Assembly: GCA_021413735.1 (NCBI GenBank)
Contig: JAIOPV010000045.1
Location: forward strand, 1-36,236
DNA: 36,236 nucleotides
Reading direction: 5' to 3'
From: Planctomycetota bacterium
Lineage (GTDB): Bacteria > Planctomycetota > Planctomycetia > Gemmatales > Gemmataceae
Within the stretch, counting starts at the first letter, position 1. Each line of letters opens with the position of its first letter. Shown here piece after piece: positions 17,479 through 26,021 of the stretch. A model generated the notes under the pieces. That model was not told where the DNA came from and searched no databases. It saw only the letters and a list, made by a program, of their open reading frames with translations. The position numbers and the translations under genes are program-made.

Positions 17479-18412
17479 CTACCGGTTTTCAACCACCCCC
17501 TCGGTGGCGCCTGGCTGAGTTCGGTGATGTTGTCCAGGTTGGGCTTCTCCTTGATCCGGGCTCGGTACGTCTCGATCGACTTGGGGCTCACGTGCATCGA
17601 GGCGGCGATTTGCACAGTGTTCCGTCCCTGGTCCATCAACTCGAGCATCTCAAACTCGTAGTCCGACAAACACTCGACCGGGACACGTTCCGAACCCGTG
17701 CCCCACGCACCAGGCGGCGGAGCAACCGGTTCGCCTGTTTTGCATGGAGCGAGTGGACCGAGGTCTTGATGTTGTTCAGCGGGTTGCCGAGTTCATGGAC
17801 CGCCCCCTACCTCTTTGATCGCTGCCAGCCAGTTGGGGCGTTGCTGGCGGGCCAAGTACTCGGTCTGGTACACGTCCTCAATCCTGGCCAGATCCTTGTC
17901 GAACAAATTGCTGAGTGACGGGATCGTGGCGACTCGCGAGGTCGTCCCGGTCGCCCGCATCGAGAGCACTGATCAACCCGCCGCGCGGAGGCGGGACCGG
18001 GCGACGTTGGGGCACCTGGTCGAGCCCGATCTCGACGTGCCGCTGCCAGCCGCGCAGCCATCGCTTGGCGGCGTACACGTCGTCCGATCTGGATAGCAGC
18101 TCGCGGAGCCACCCATCAAGGGAGGCCTTCAGCCACGCCACCTGTTCGGTCCCGCTTCGGTCGTGCCAGCGATGACCTGGGAACGCGGAGGTAGTACTTC
18201 ATGTCCGCCTCATCGAACGCTTCAATCGATTCACTTACTTGGAGAATATTGTGCTCTAACGAGAGGGTTTCCTCGGCCAACCGACCAAGACAACGTGATC
18301 GACAACCCCGGCGCGCCCGATGTGCCTGAATGTGTCCGGGATTGGGCGAGGTGTGCGGGCACGACTCACTGGTTCGCCGGCCAATTCGCTCATCGTCGTT
18401 CAGTTCGGCCAT
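17479..18412 (-). pseudogene. collapsed two-component operon: histidine kinase fused to LuxR-type response regulator
   Basis: On the minus strand several frames together read as a decayed kinase and regulator. From 18412: SLEHNILQVSESIEAFDEAD, a shift near 18145, WLKASLDGWLRELLSRSDD, a shift near 17930, FDKDLARIEDVYQTEYLARQ, then near 17800 the His box HELGNPLNNIKTSVHSL. Immediately after comes ANRLLRRLV, a response regulator linker, and in another frame VECLSDYEFEMLELM and VSPKSIETYRARIKEK, a LuxR-type HTH. Just after ITELSQ a one-base shift yields ATEGVVENR and TAG (17481-17479), the expected end. The kinase ATPase domain and the receiver domain are missing, which implies one internal deletion plus at least three frameshifts. 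Confidence 0.65.
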
Positions 18413-18766
18413 TTACCGACCATCCGACACACGAAGCCTTTCGACGGCAAGTCAGAACCGAGCGCGGCACGAGTGTTGCTTGACTGGCCGATAGACCGCA
18501 ACTGCCTGAGTCGAGTGGCACCGGTGTTAGGACGACTGGAGTCCTAGCCATGGGAACTCTGCTCGCGGAGCTCTTCCTCGCGCTTTGAGAGTCGGTGCGC
18601 GAGCGACAACCGAGACCGTGGCGATCGCACGCTGAGAATTGCGGTCCACCCAAACTCGGGAGGCCAGTTCCTGGGGAATGCAGCCCGGACGGATGCTGCG
18701 GAAATGAGTTTCGTCTTCACTCGCCAACGGGTAGGTCCGTACCAAGTCACTTCTGGGAGATGCAGT
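18413..18766. other. intergenic region, no gene seen
   Basis: These 354 bases separate the kinase relic from the small Cys-rich gene. I see no convincing gene, RNA or repeat. Promoter elements for the small gene should lie near the right end but I cannot point to a specific pair of boxes. Confidence 0.4.
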
Positions 18767-18982
18767 ATGTACGAAGCAGAAAACAAGAACGAGAGAGGTT
18801 TGGAGCACAAGACCCTGCGGCGGCTGCGAGAGGTGTTTGCGGGGCAGATTTGCTCCGCGTGTTCGGCTGCCGCAGCGAAACTGTGCGAGGGGCAGTTCTT
18901 CTGCCAGGACCATTATCCCAAGGCCGAGAAGATCTGCCGGCAGCATCGGGTGTACCGCTGTCAAGCCGCGGTCGAGGGGTAG
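18767..18982 (+). CDS. small Cys-rich protein, probable zinc binder
   Basis: A 71-residue protein. ATG 18767 follows GGGAG by about seven bases. The N-terminal half is a charged helix (NKNERGLEHKTLRRLREVF); the second half holds QICSACSAAAAKLCEGQFFC, DHY, ICRQHRVYRC. Spacing Cys-x2-Cys, Cys-x5-Cys, plus His and further Cys suggests a zinc-ribbon-like or treble-clef fold. There is no signal peptide. I do not recognise a named family. The start and composition look like a real gene, and it precedes the large exported-protein cluster by about 100 bases. Confidence 0.68.
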   Translation: MYEAENKNERGLEHKTLRRLREVFAGQICSACSAAAAKLCEGQFFCQDHYPKAEKICRQHRVYRCQAAVEG

Positions 18983-19084
18983 AAGACGAACCGTTCGCAA
19001 CGGTCCAACTCTCGATTTGATGTTCCCGATTCACCTCTCACGAAACACTGCCACTCACCCGCCCCACGGCGGAGAAGAATCATC

Positions 19085-20410
19085 ATGCCCGTCCACATCC
19101 GACCACGCCTGCTCGTATTGTTAACCGCCTCACTCATGGGCTTCCTATTCTTGACCGGATGTAACCCCGGCGGGGCGAACGTGCCGGATGCGCGGGACAA
19201 CCCCGACCCGGCGACACCAGAGCCGATCCCGACGCCGACCCCAGAGGAAGCGATCACCGGCACCTCGCCGCCCACCGACGAACCGGCCCCGAGCGCACTG
19301 ATCGCCATGTACCCCGCCCTCCGCGCTGCCGCGGTGCCGAAGATTATCGCCCCCGGATTCCGGGTCACTTACCACACGTCCGCCGGTTCCGGCATCTCCG
19401 GATTCTCGATTCTCACCGATGAGCCAATCCGTGTGGATCAGATCCCGGTCATCCCGTCCGGCCAAGCGGAGGCCGGGTACGCGCAGGTGAACGTCGTCGC
19501 CCTCGATCAAGACGCCGCGGTGTTGGAGGTCCGGAACTACCTTATCCTCACCGCCCGGCCGGAAGCACCGGTGCTGGCGGGCGGGCCCGGGTTCGTCACT
19601 GCTCCAGCGGTCGGCGGTGGTTACTGGGTGAACCCGGAGGCGCTGCGACGGGCGCTCGCCCGGTCCGGCCCGAACGCCCTCGTGCAGCGGATGAACTGGC
19701 AGACGATCCACACCGGAAAGACGTACCGTGTGATCGGGGTCAGCTACCGGCGCCCGGGGCTGAACTACGTGAACCTGTACGACGAGGAGACAGGGTTGCT
19801 GGTGCTATTTAGCACTTTCTCGGAGCGGCGTGACACGGGTGGGAGGTATCACCAAGCCATTGCCCGGACGGAGTTGGTCGATCACCGGGTGGTCGCGTAC
19901 CCGTGGCTCGGGCAGGAGCCACCCGAGTGGCTCGCGGGCGTCCGTCGAATGGAGTTCCGCGGGACCGTTACCGCGCCCTCGACGATGCCCGGTCGGCCGG
20001 ACTACGTCCGACCTTCCGAGGGCCGCGCCGATGTCACGCACCGCGGGGTCGACTGGCTACGGTGTACTGTGACCAGCAGCACGGGGGGGAGCCCGGGTTC
20101 GATCGGGACCGGGGTTCTGGTCTGCGGGCCAGCCCAGTTCGACGGGTTGTGGCTTCCGCCAGCCGGACTCCGCAAGCTCCGGACCGGCCAGGTGATTGAT
20201 CGTGATCCATACACCAAGATGGAAGTGTCTGTCAGCCGGGTCGGTCGGGACGCCGATGGGCGGGACACGGTCGTTCTCACCTCGGCGAATCCACTCCAAC
20301 GGTTTGACGAGACCTACGACCGCGAGACCGGGATGCAACTCGCCTCCGAACGGCTCGATAAGTACCTCCAGAACCTGCGGACTCGCCTTACCCTCGTGCG
20401 CGTCGAGTGA
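19085..20410 (+). CDS. lipoprotein of unknown function, paralogue of the protein at 32457-33938
   Basis: A 441-residue lipoprotein: a hydrophobic signal ends in the lipobox LTGC (Cys26), followed by a Pro/Thr-rich linker (residues 35-70). The main domain shares landmarks in order with the 493-residue protein at the other end of the cluster: YWVNP, PWLGQEPPEWLAGVRRMEF against PWANGDAPDWVADLQEMRY, CGPAQFDGLWLPPAGL against CGPAQLGALWIPTEGL, GQVIDRDPYTKMEVSVSR against GQMIDNDTLTGMKTVVSR, and YDRETG near the end. No catalytic motif is visible. The ATG follows a GGAGAAG sequence. A probable terminator follows 20 bases after the stop. It faces the periplasm or surface. The family is not recognised. 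Confidence 0.85.
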   Translation: MPVHIRPRLLVLLTASLMGFLFLTGCNPGGANVPDARDNPDPATPEPIPTPTPEEAITGTSPPTDEPAPSALIAMYPALRAAAVPKIIAPGFRVTYHTSAGSGISGFSILTDEPIRVDQIPVIPSGQAEAGYAQVNVVALDQDAAVLEVRNYLILTARPEAPVLAGGPGFVTAPAVGGGYWVNPEALRRALARSGPNALVQRMNWQTIHTGKTYRVIGVSYRRPGLNYVNLYDEETGLLVLFSTFSERRDTGGRYHQAIARTELVDHRVVAYPWLGQEPPEWLAGVRRMEFRGTVTAPSTMPGRPDYVRPSEGRADVTHRGVDWLRCTVTSSTGGSPGSIGTGVLVCGPAQFDGLWLPPAGLRKLRTGQVIDRDPYTKMEVSVSRVGRDADGRDTVVLTSANPLQRFDETYDRETGMQLASERLDKYLQNLRTRLTLVRVE

Positions 20411-20429
20411 GGATCGCCCCCAAGAAGAC

Positions 20430-20445
20430 GCGAGTGATAACTCGC
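20430..20445 (+). terminator. stem-loop terminator after the lipoprotein gene
   Basis: GCGAGT, loop GATA, ACTCGC, followed by ATTTCGTT. It starts 20 bases after the stop at 20410. Short stem of six pairs with a modest T-rich tail, so a weak intrinsic terminator. Confidence 0.5.
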
Positions 20446-20653
20446 ATTTCGTTCAAACATCGTTGACCAGAGGACGAATTTTGCAGCGACGACGCCGGAT
20501 CCGATCCACAGTTGGGCGCGGCAAGGGTCCGGCCGAGGTGGTGAACCACACTCTCCGCCGCACGGAACGCCCGCTGGACCACGAATGAACACGCGAAGTA
20601 CGGACGCTCCTGAACAGCACACCATGTAGTTGGTCTCCGAGGCAAGAACCGTC

Positions 20654-21841
20654 ATGAATCGATGCACGCTCTCTGCGTTGTTGGTCGTTGCAACTGCCGG
20701 GCCCGTGGGAGCGAACGCCGGCCCGCCCGCGTCCGGCGGTCAGGTCGCGGGCGAACCGGTTGGCGTTCGACACATCCGAATCGTCCGGGAGACCCTTTCC
20801 ATCGACCTACGCCCGGTCGCCCGCAATGAGAAAGCCGTCATCGACGTCGTGTACCAGTTACAGAACGACGCCCCCCGGCGCCCGCTCGACCTCCTGTTCG
20901 CTACCGGATCGAACGAGATCGCGGGGTTCGTCGTCCTGTTCGACGGGCAACCCGTCCCGGTGACCCTCGCATCAGAGACGGCGATTCCGGACAGTTGGAA
21001 GCCGCCAAGGGAAACGCCCGGGTTCGGAGGCGGATCGGGAATCGAATACGCTCCGGGGACGCGACCCGCCAACCCCGTGAAGCTGGTCGCGTTCTCCCTC
21101 GACGTACCGCCCGGTGCGCACACATTGGTCGTGAAGTACACGGCAGCGGTTGGGACCAACTGGCGTGGACATCCGTTACGGTACCACCAGTTTGCGTACG
21201 TCCTGGCTCCGGCTCGGTCATGGGAAGGATTTGGCGGTCTGGACGTCGCGGTTTACCTGCCTGAGAACTGGGCGGCCACCACGACGCCCGACCTCATTCG
21301 CGAAGGTGACATACTCCGCGGGAGCTTCCCAAACGTTCCGGCGGACTCGATCGCGATCACCTTCCGGGCGTCGGATGGGTCGTACCGCTCTGTGATCGAG
21401 ATCACGCGGTGGCTATTCGGGAGCGTTGCGTTCGGGGGGTTGCTCGTCGCCATGGGGATCGGGCGGTGGCGTGGTCGCAGGGCAGCACGGGCCGTACACG
21501 CAAACTCAACCCAGAAGGGGATAATCTGGCCCTGGGCTCTCGGACTTGGACTGGTATGGTCGGTCGGGTTCTTCGCAACCGGCTTGCTCGCCGTCTACGC
21601 GCCGGAAGCCGCTCTTCCCGAAGGGCAGGCCGGCGGGACAGGTTACACGCAGATCTTCGAGGCGATCGGGATTACACTCCTCGCTCCAACCGTGGCGGTA
21701 TTCGGTTTCCTCGTGACCTATATCACCGGGCTCTTGGTGCAGCGAATCAACCTGCGTGCCGCACGAACCGCCCACCCGGAACTCGGTGGCTCGGTCACAG
21801 GGAGCGGTTCCGAGATCGCCGCGCCCCGTGCTCCGGTCTGA
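20654..21841 (+). CDS. membrane protein with exported N-terminal domain, function unknown
   Basis: A 395-residue protein starting at ATG 20654 directly before a signal peptide (MNRCTLSALLVVATAGPVGANA). Residues about 30-250 form a beta-rich outer domain (RIVRETLSIDLRP, IDVVYQLQND, VPPGAHTLVVKYTA). Three membrane helices follow: WLFGSVAFGGLLVAMGIG, WPWALGLGLVWSVGFFATGL and ITLLAPTVAVFGFLVTYITG. The domain order suggests a receptor-like or complex-anchoring role, but no family is recognised. Its end is 20 bases from the convergent end of the four-helix protein gene at 21862. The 240 bases upstream contain only the terminator of the previous gene. Confidence 0.82.
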   Translation: MNRCTLSALLVVATAGPVGANAGPPASGGQVAGEPVGVRHIRIVRETLSIDLRPVARNEKAVIDVVYQLQNDAPRRPLDLLFATGSNEIAGFVVLFDGQPVPVTLASETAIPDSWKPPRETPGFGGGSGIEYAPGTRPANPVKLVAFSLDVPPGAHTLVVKYTAAVGTNWRGHPLRYHQFAYVLAPARSWEGFGGLDVAVYLPENWAATTTPDLIREGDILRGSFPNVPADSIAITFRASDGSYRSVIEITRWLFGSVAFGGLLVAMGIGRWRGRRAARAVHANSTQKGIIWPWALGLGLVWSVGFFATGLLAVYAPEAALPEGQAGGTGYTQIFEAIGITLLAPTVAVFGFLVTYITGLLVQRINLRAARTAHPELGGSVTGSGSEIAAPRAPV

Positions 21842-21861
21842 GGCAGCGCTCCGACCGAGGA

Positions 21862-22734
21862 TCAGCCTGTTGCCGTCGCGGACTTTGGGACTTCCAGAGG
21901 ATCATCCCCGAGATCGGGAATGCGGGCGTCCTTCCGGGCCACTTCGAGCAACTGCCGCGTCGCACCAACGAGACGCAAGCAAGCCCGGACCAGGAAGAAC
22001 GAGCACGCCATCACCCCGGTCGAGAACCCGAACCGGACGAGTACCTCCGCCCGCTCGCCCCAGGCGAGTGCCTCCCAGAGGGTCGTTTGAGATCCCGACA
22101 GGTGCGGAAGGAACAGCGAATACACGTCGATCGCGATGCACACGAACGGAACCCACGCCGGGCCCCACACCACAACCAGCGTCGTGATGGTCGGGAGCAG
22201 CCCCGTGTACCGGGCGGGAAACAACAGGAACCCGTGGGCAAAGCCGTGGTATAGGTACTGCTTCGCGTCCGGGTCCGGCTCACTACCGATCGCGGCACAC
22301 AGGTGCCGGACGACCCGGTTCACCCGACACAATGCCAGGTAATACCAGACGGCCAGGAATCCGAGGCCGACAGCCGCCAGCACCTGGAGATCGTCCACCG
22401 AGTACTTCAGCCCGAGGATCGGAACCGTATTCACGCCGAGTTCGCGGTAGACGATGGCCTCGTAGAGTTGCCGCCGTGAGTCTACTTCCCGTCCCTCGGG
22501 AGAGTCGGGCTTCACTTCCCGGCTCGCGGCGGATAACCGCGCGAGGGTGGTACGTGCCCACGGGAAGTAAGCACTCACCTGAGAGGTGACGATCACCAGT
22601 ACCGCAATGTTGATCATTAAGAAAGCGAACCGGGCGCTCGAACCGGCCTCCCGCCATGCTTGCAGGAGGCTGTCGTACTTCAGGTGCTTGTAATCGGTCA
22701 ACGGGTTGGATTCGGACATCAGTGGGTCGGCCAT
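21862..22734 (-). CDS. four-helix integral membrane protein, function unknown
   Basis: A 290-residue protein with about four membrane helices: FAFLMINIAVLVIVTSQV (residues 38-55), VLAAVGLGFLAVWYYLAL, TITTLVVVWGPAWVPFVCIA and FSTGVMACSFFLVRACL. Charged loops contain several Arg and Asp residues. It begins 9 bases after the stop of the upstream lipoprotein gene at 22744-23610, so the two are almost certainly co-transcribed. ATG 22734 or the in-frame ATG 22719 could be the start; I use the first. No transporter or enzyme family motif is seen. Confidence 0.82.
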   Translation of the reverse strand: MADPLMSESNPLTDYKHLKYDSLLQAWREAGSSARFAFLMINIAVLVIVTSQVSAYFPWARTTLARLSAASREVKPDSPEGREVDSRRQLYEAIVYRELGVNTVPILGLKYSVDDLQVLAAVGLGFLAVWYYLALCRVNRVVRHLCAAIGSEPDPDAKQYLYHGFAHGFLLFPARYTGLLPTITTLVVVWGPAWVPFVCIAIDVYSLFLPHLSGSQTTLWEALAWGERAEVLVRFGFSTGVMACSFFLVRACLRLVGATRQLLEVARKDARIPDLGDDPLEVPKSATATG

Positions 22735-22743
22735 TGGAGTGTG

Positions 22744-23610
22744 TTACCGGGGAAGGAAGAACAGTCCCCGGTACGGGTCGAAGTAGTTGAGTCGTTCCAC
22801 TGACCGCATGGCCGCAGGGAGTTCGTCGGGCTTCAGTCCCTTGAACCCCTTGAGGTCGTTCTCATCGAGGTTCTTCTTTCGCGGTCCTGGGATCAGGTCC
22901 ACGACCACCCGCTTTTCCTGCCGGACGAGCAGGTCCCCGCGGTACTCGAACGTCGTCACTTCCTTGCTCGGCGGGGGTGGATGAATGAATGCCACCGTCG
23001 CGATGTCGAGTGTACTCAAGATCACGCGGGCCAGAGCGTCTCGCCCCTCGGCAGTCACCCACACGTAGCGATCCCCGTGATGGCCGACCGCACACGCGTT
23101 CTTGGGTACGTCCCTTTTGCATCCGACATACAGCCAGCCCGTGGGAGCGGCGCACGTCTCCCATTCGGGTCCGAAGTAGCGAGCTAACGACTCCCGGCAG
23201 TGGTCACAGTCTCCGTCGGCTTGGTGCCCTACCACGTGCCGAAACAGGCACCGCATCAACTGCAACTTGTCCGGGTCGTTGATCGGAGCCAGGGCCCAGT
23301 TCCCGGAGACAGTTCGGCTGCCGCCGATGCTAGGGCCCGACTTGTCGAGGAACAGACTCTTTCCCGTCGCCTGAAGGATCATGAGTCCGGTCACCTGATT
23401 CTGGACGTTGACCACGCCCCCAGCCGGAACCGCGAACGAGGGCACCGCGTCCGGGTTCGCACAGAAGAGCGCCAGGTTGTCGAGCACCTGCTGTTCGTAC
23501 AAGTCCGACAGCGTACTCGCCTGCTTCACCGTGTTCCGGTTCAGTGGCTTGCTGACGCACCCACTTCCAAGCACCGCACATGCCAAAGCAACTGCGAGCC
23601 GCGAGGTCAT
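22744..23610 (-). CDS. lipoprotein of unknown function with a His/Cys cluster
   Basis: A 288-residue lipoprotein with lipobox LGSGC (Cys18). I start it at ATG 23610: the sequence GAGAGGA lies six bases before this ATG but touches an alternative ATG at 23616, too close to use. A central segment has FRHVVGHQADGDCDHC, a possible metal site, and two further Cys residues occur in WETCAAPTGWLYVGC. No enzyme family is recognised. It is first of a two-gene minus-strand unit with the four-helix membrane protein, which may be its membrane partner. It diverges from the gene at 24021 across a 410-base promoter region. Confidence 0.82.
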   Translation of the reverse strand: MTSRLAVALACAVLGSGCVSKPLNRNTVKQASTLSDLYEQQVLDNLALFCANPDAVPSFAVPAGGVVNVQNQVTGLMILQATGKSLFLDKSGPSIGGSRTVSGNWALAPINDPDKLQLMRCLFRHVVGHQADGDCDHCRESLARYFGPEWETCAAPTGWLYVGCKRDVPKNACAVGHHGDRYVWVTAEGRDALARVILSTLDIATVAFIHPPPPSKEVTTFEYRGDLLVRQEKRVVVDLIPGPRKKNLDENDLKGFKGLKPDELPAAMRSVERLNYFDPYRGLFFLPR

Positions 23611-24020
23611 CGTCATTCCTCTCACCGGACATGCTCTGGGGCCCAAGCGCCTCGCAGCGATACCGGGAGAAGCAATTATTCCGGATTCACCAGGAGCTAT
23701 CCTTAAAGTCGTTCGATTGGTTGGGTTTACTTTAAATATTCCCCAATCCGCGCTGTGCGATTACAGCACATCTGCGGAAAGACTGTGTCATCGGCGGTGC
23801 GAATCGCTGATCCTCACATACACCCTCCGGCACGCCATCGCGAAGAATTGAGCCAAATCGCTTGGTTTTCGTGTCTCACTGGATGTCGGCACATCAGTTG
23901 CTTTCGGCTCCTGTGTGTCATCCGTTGCGGAGTTCCTCCAACCAGCCGGACCTTCTCAAGGCTCCGAGCGCGTGGAGCGCCATGCACATTCGACCGCAGT
24001 TCACCCACGGAAGTCTTTCC
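23611..24020. other. divergent promoter region
   Basis: No gene is convincing in these 410 bases between divergently transcribed genes. Around 23700-23750 the sequence becomes AT-rich (TTTACTTTAAATATT) compared with the rest of the window, as expected for promoters. I cannot assign specific boxes with confidence. Confidence 0.4.
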
Positions 24021-25904
24021 ATGACTCGATTCCCGCTCCGATTTCTGCTATTCGCCGCAGGCCTGCTCGCCGTGCTCGCCCTTGGGGAGGCAGCGACGGC
24101 CCAGAAGCAACCGGCGATCCCCGTTGCACCACCAGCGAAGCAACCCGCTGACCCCGACGAAGTGAAGACCAAGAAGGCACCCGGTCGCGTTCTGACCAGC
24201 GACTCGCTGTCCGAGTTGCTCGATAGCATGGGCTACGATTTCCGGACCAACGCAATGCCGAGTGGGTCAGCCATCTACACGCTCACCATCCCGTCGGACA
24301 CCTGGACGTTCGTGGTTGAAGTGTCGCTGGCTCCCAACGGCTCGCTGGTGTGGCTCAATGCCCCGCTCCAACCGCTCCCAGCGGACGGCGCGATCCCGGA
24401 CGAACGGCTCATCCGATTGCTCCAGGAGAACTGGGCGATCTACCCGCACGCATTCGCGATTCCGAAGGACTCCCGCCGGTTGTACATCCAGCGTGCGACC
24501 GAGAACCAGAACATGACGCCCGCGAAACTCCGCGGCGCAATCGACGCCATGACGTCCACCGTCCGGACGACGGCGCCGCTGTGGGACGTCTCCAAGTGGG
24601 GCCAGACGCCGACCCCGGAGCCCAAGAAGGGCACCGATGGAGCAGCAGCTTACCCCGATACCCCCGAGGGGCTGACCAAGTTCTGTCAAGAGATGCTCAC
24701 TCTTGCGAAGGCCGGGAAGCGGGCCGAGGTGATCGGGCATGTGAAGGGGCTGATTGTGTACGGTTACGACGCCTGGTTCAAGCGGACGTTCGGCCCAGAA
24801 CTGGGGGCTGCGATGAGCGAGGAGTATTCCAGCGGGCTGGCACAACTCCAGGAGAGTGCAACCCGGTCGTTCATGACCGCTGCCGAGGAGGGTCTGTCCG
24901 AGGTGAAGGTGTTCAAGTTCACCAAACCCGATCCGGAGAACGCCAACGCCACCCAGAACAAGGCTCTGGAGGCAATGGCGGTGAAGACCCCGCTGTACTC
25001 CGTGTATTTCACCCAGCCAGGCGAGCACACGGGGATGCACCTGTACTCCTTCGTGTACGTCGGTGGCCGGTTCTATCTGGCCGGGAAGATGAAGGCCGCG
25101 ACCGTCCGCACGTCCGGGTTCCGTGGGCTGAACGGGTTCGAGTTCCTTACTCCACTGGCCCCGACGGCATCCACGCCGCGGGTCGCCAGCCCACCGGCGG
25201 GTCTGGTCGGGCTTGCTCAGGACGAGGCCGATCGAGCCGGTTCAGGTTTGCGCCCAGCGGTTGTAGCCGCCGACGTGACGGGCACATGGGTCAATTACGG
25301 CGGAGTCGAGCCGGGCGCTCCGCGGATGACGATGCGACTGAGCCGCAACGGTACGTACTCCATCACGGCGACTGCCGGGAATGACTCGGGTCGGTACTCC
25401 ATCACCGCAGGTGTCATCTTCGCTCAAAGCAACACCGGGCTTCGCTCGCGAATCTACGTGTCCTGGATGGGGTCCGACTTGGCGTCGTTCGGGTTCAAGC
25501 CTGACGACGATACCTCCACCCCGGTTTGGCTCACGTTCACCCGCCTACGCGAGCTGAACGCGGCTGATCCGGCTGTCGGCGTGAGGCCAGAGGTCAACCC
25601 GATCATCCCGGCCTTCGGAATGGTACCCGGCTTCAGTGCTCCGGTTGCCCCGGCGCCCGCCGCAAACCGGCTCGACCCGGACGCGTTCCGACATCTGACA
25701 CCGCTGATCCCCGCCCAGATGCCGAACCTCGTCCCGCTGGGCAACTCTCTGAATGGCTTCAATCGGGATAGTGGAGCGAGTTGGGGGCGGCGCCCCGATT
25801 CCGCGGCATGCCCCAACCCGCACTGCACGGGTGGCTGGTGCTACAAGTTCCCCGGTCACGGTGGCGCACACCAGTGCGGCACCTGCGGTTGGTCCTGGTA
25901 TTGA
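24021..25904 (+). CDS. exported multidomain protein with YbjN-like domain and Cys-rich tail
   Basis: A 627-residue protein. ATG 24021 starts a Sec signal peptide (FLLFAAGLLAVLALGEAATA) and follows GGAAG by about seven bases. Residues about 60-190 resemble a YbjN or chaperone-like fold: LSELLDSMGYDF, WTFVVEVSLAPNGSLVWLNA, RLIRLLQENWAIYPHAFAI, and a final LRGAIDAM; a similar pattern recurs in the protein at 27972. A helical middle domain follows (residues 210-320), then a lipocalin-like beta segment (GTWVNYGGVEPG, NGTYSITATAGNDSGRYSI). The C-terminus has five cysteines (597, 602, 607, 619, 622) in CPNPHCTGGWC and HQCGTCGW, which look like a zinc ribbon or disulfide knot. It is first of three same-strand genes with the M48 peptidase. 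The function is unknown. Confidence 0.87.
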   Translation: MTRFPLRFLLFAAGLLAVLALGEAATAQKQPAIPVAPPAKQPADPDEVKTKKAPGRVLTSDSLSELLDSMGYDFRTNAMPSGSAIYTLTIPSDTWTFVVEVSLAPNGSLVWLNAPLQPLPADGAIPDERLIRLLQENWAIYPHAFAIPKDSRRLYIQRATENQNMTPAKLRGAIDAMTSTVRTTAPLWDVSKWGQTPTPEPKKGTDGAAAYPDTPEGLTKFCQEMLTLAKAGKRAEVIGHVKGLIVYGYDAWFKRTFGPELGAAMSEEYSSGLAQLQESATRSFMTAAEEGLSEVKVFKFTKPDPENANATQNKALEAMAVKTPLYSVYFTQPGEHTGMHLYSFVYVGGRFYLAGKMKAATVRTSGFRGLNGFEFLTPLAPTASTPRVASPPAGLVGLAQDEADRAGSGLRPAVVAADVTGTWVNYGGVEPGAPRMTMRLSRNGTYSITATAGNDSGRYSITAGVIFAQSNTGLRSRIYVSWMGSDLASFGFKPDDDTSTPVWLTFTRLRELNAADPAVGVRPEVNPIIPAFGMVPGFSAPVAPAPAANRLDPDAFRHLTPLIPAQMPNLVPLGNSLNGFNRDSGASWGRRPDSAACPNPHCTGGWCYKFPGHGGAHQCGTCGWSWY

Positions 25905-26021
25905 ACTCTGGCAACGGCAGTGTCCTCGCTCCCTCCCTTTACCTCCCTTTACCGGGAAAGCGTTCCCCCAGTCGTTTGGCGTCCGTGACTCACACCCGCC
26001 GACACACCAATAGGAGATTCC

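Noticed and set aside
25931..25953. Short tandem repeat CTCCCTTTAC twice before the M48 gene
   Set aside because: Only two copies of ten bases; likely a simple slippage and not supported as functional.
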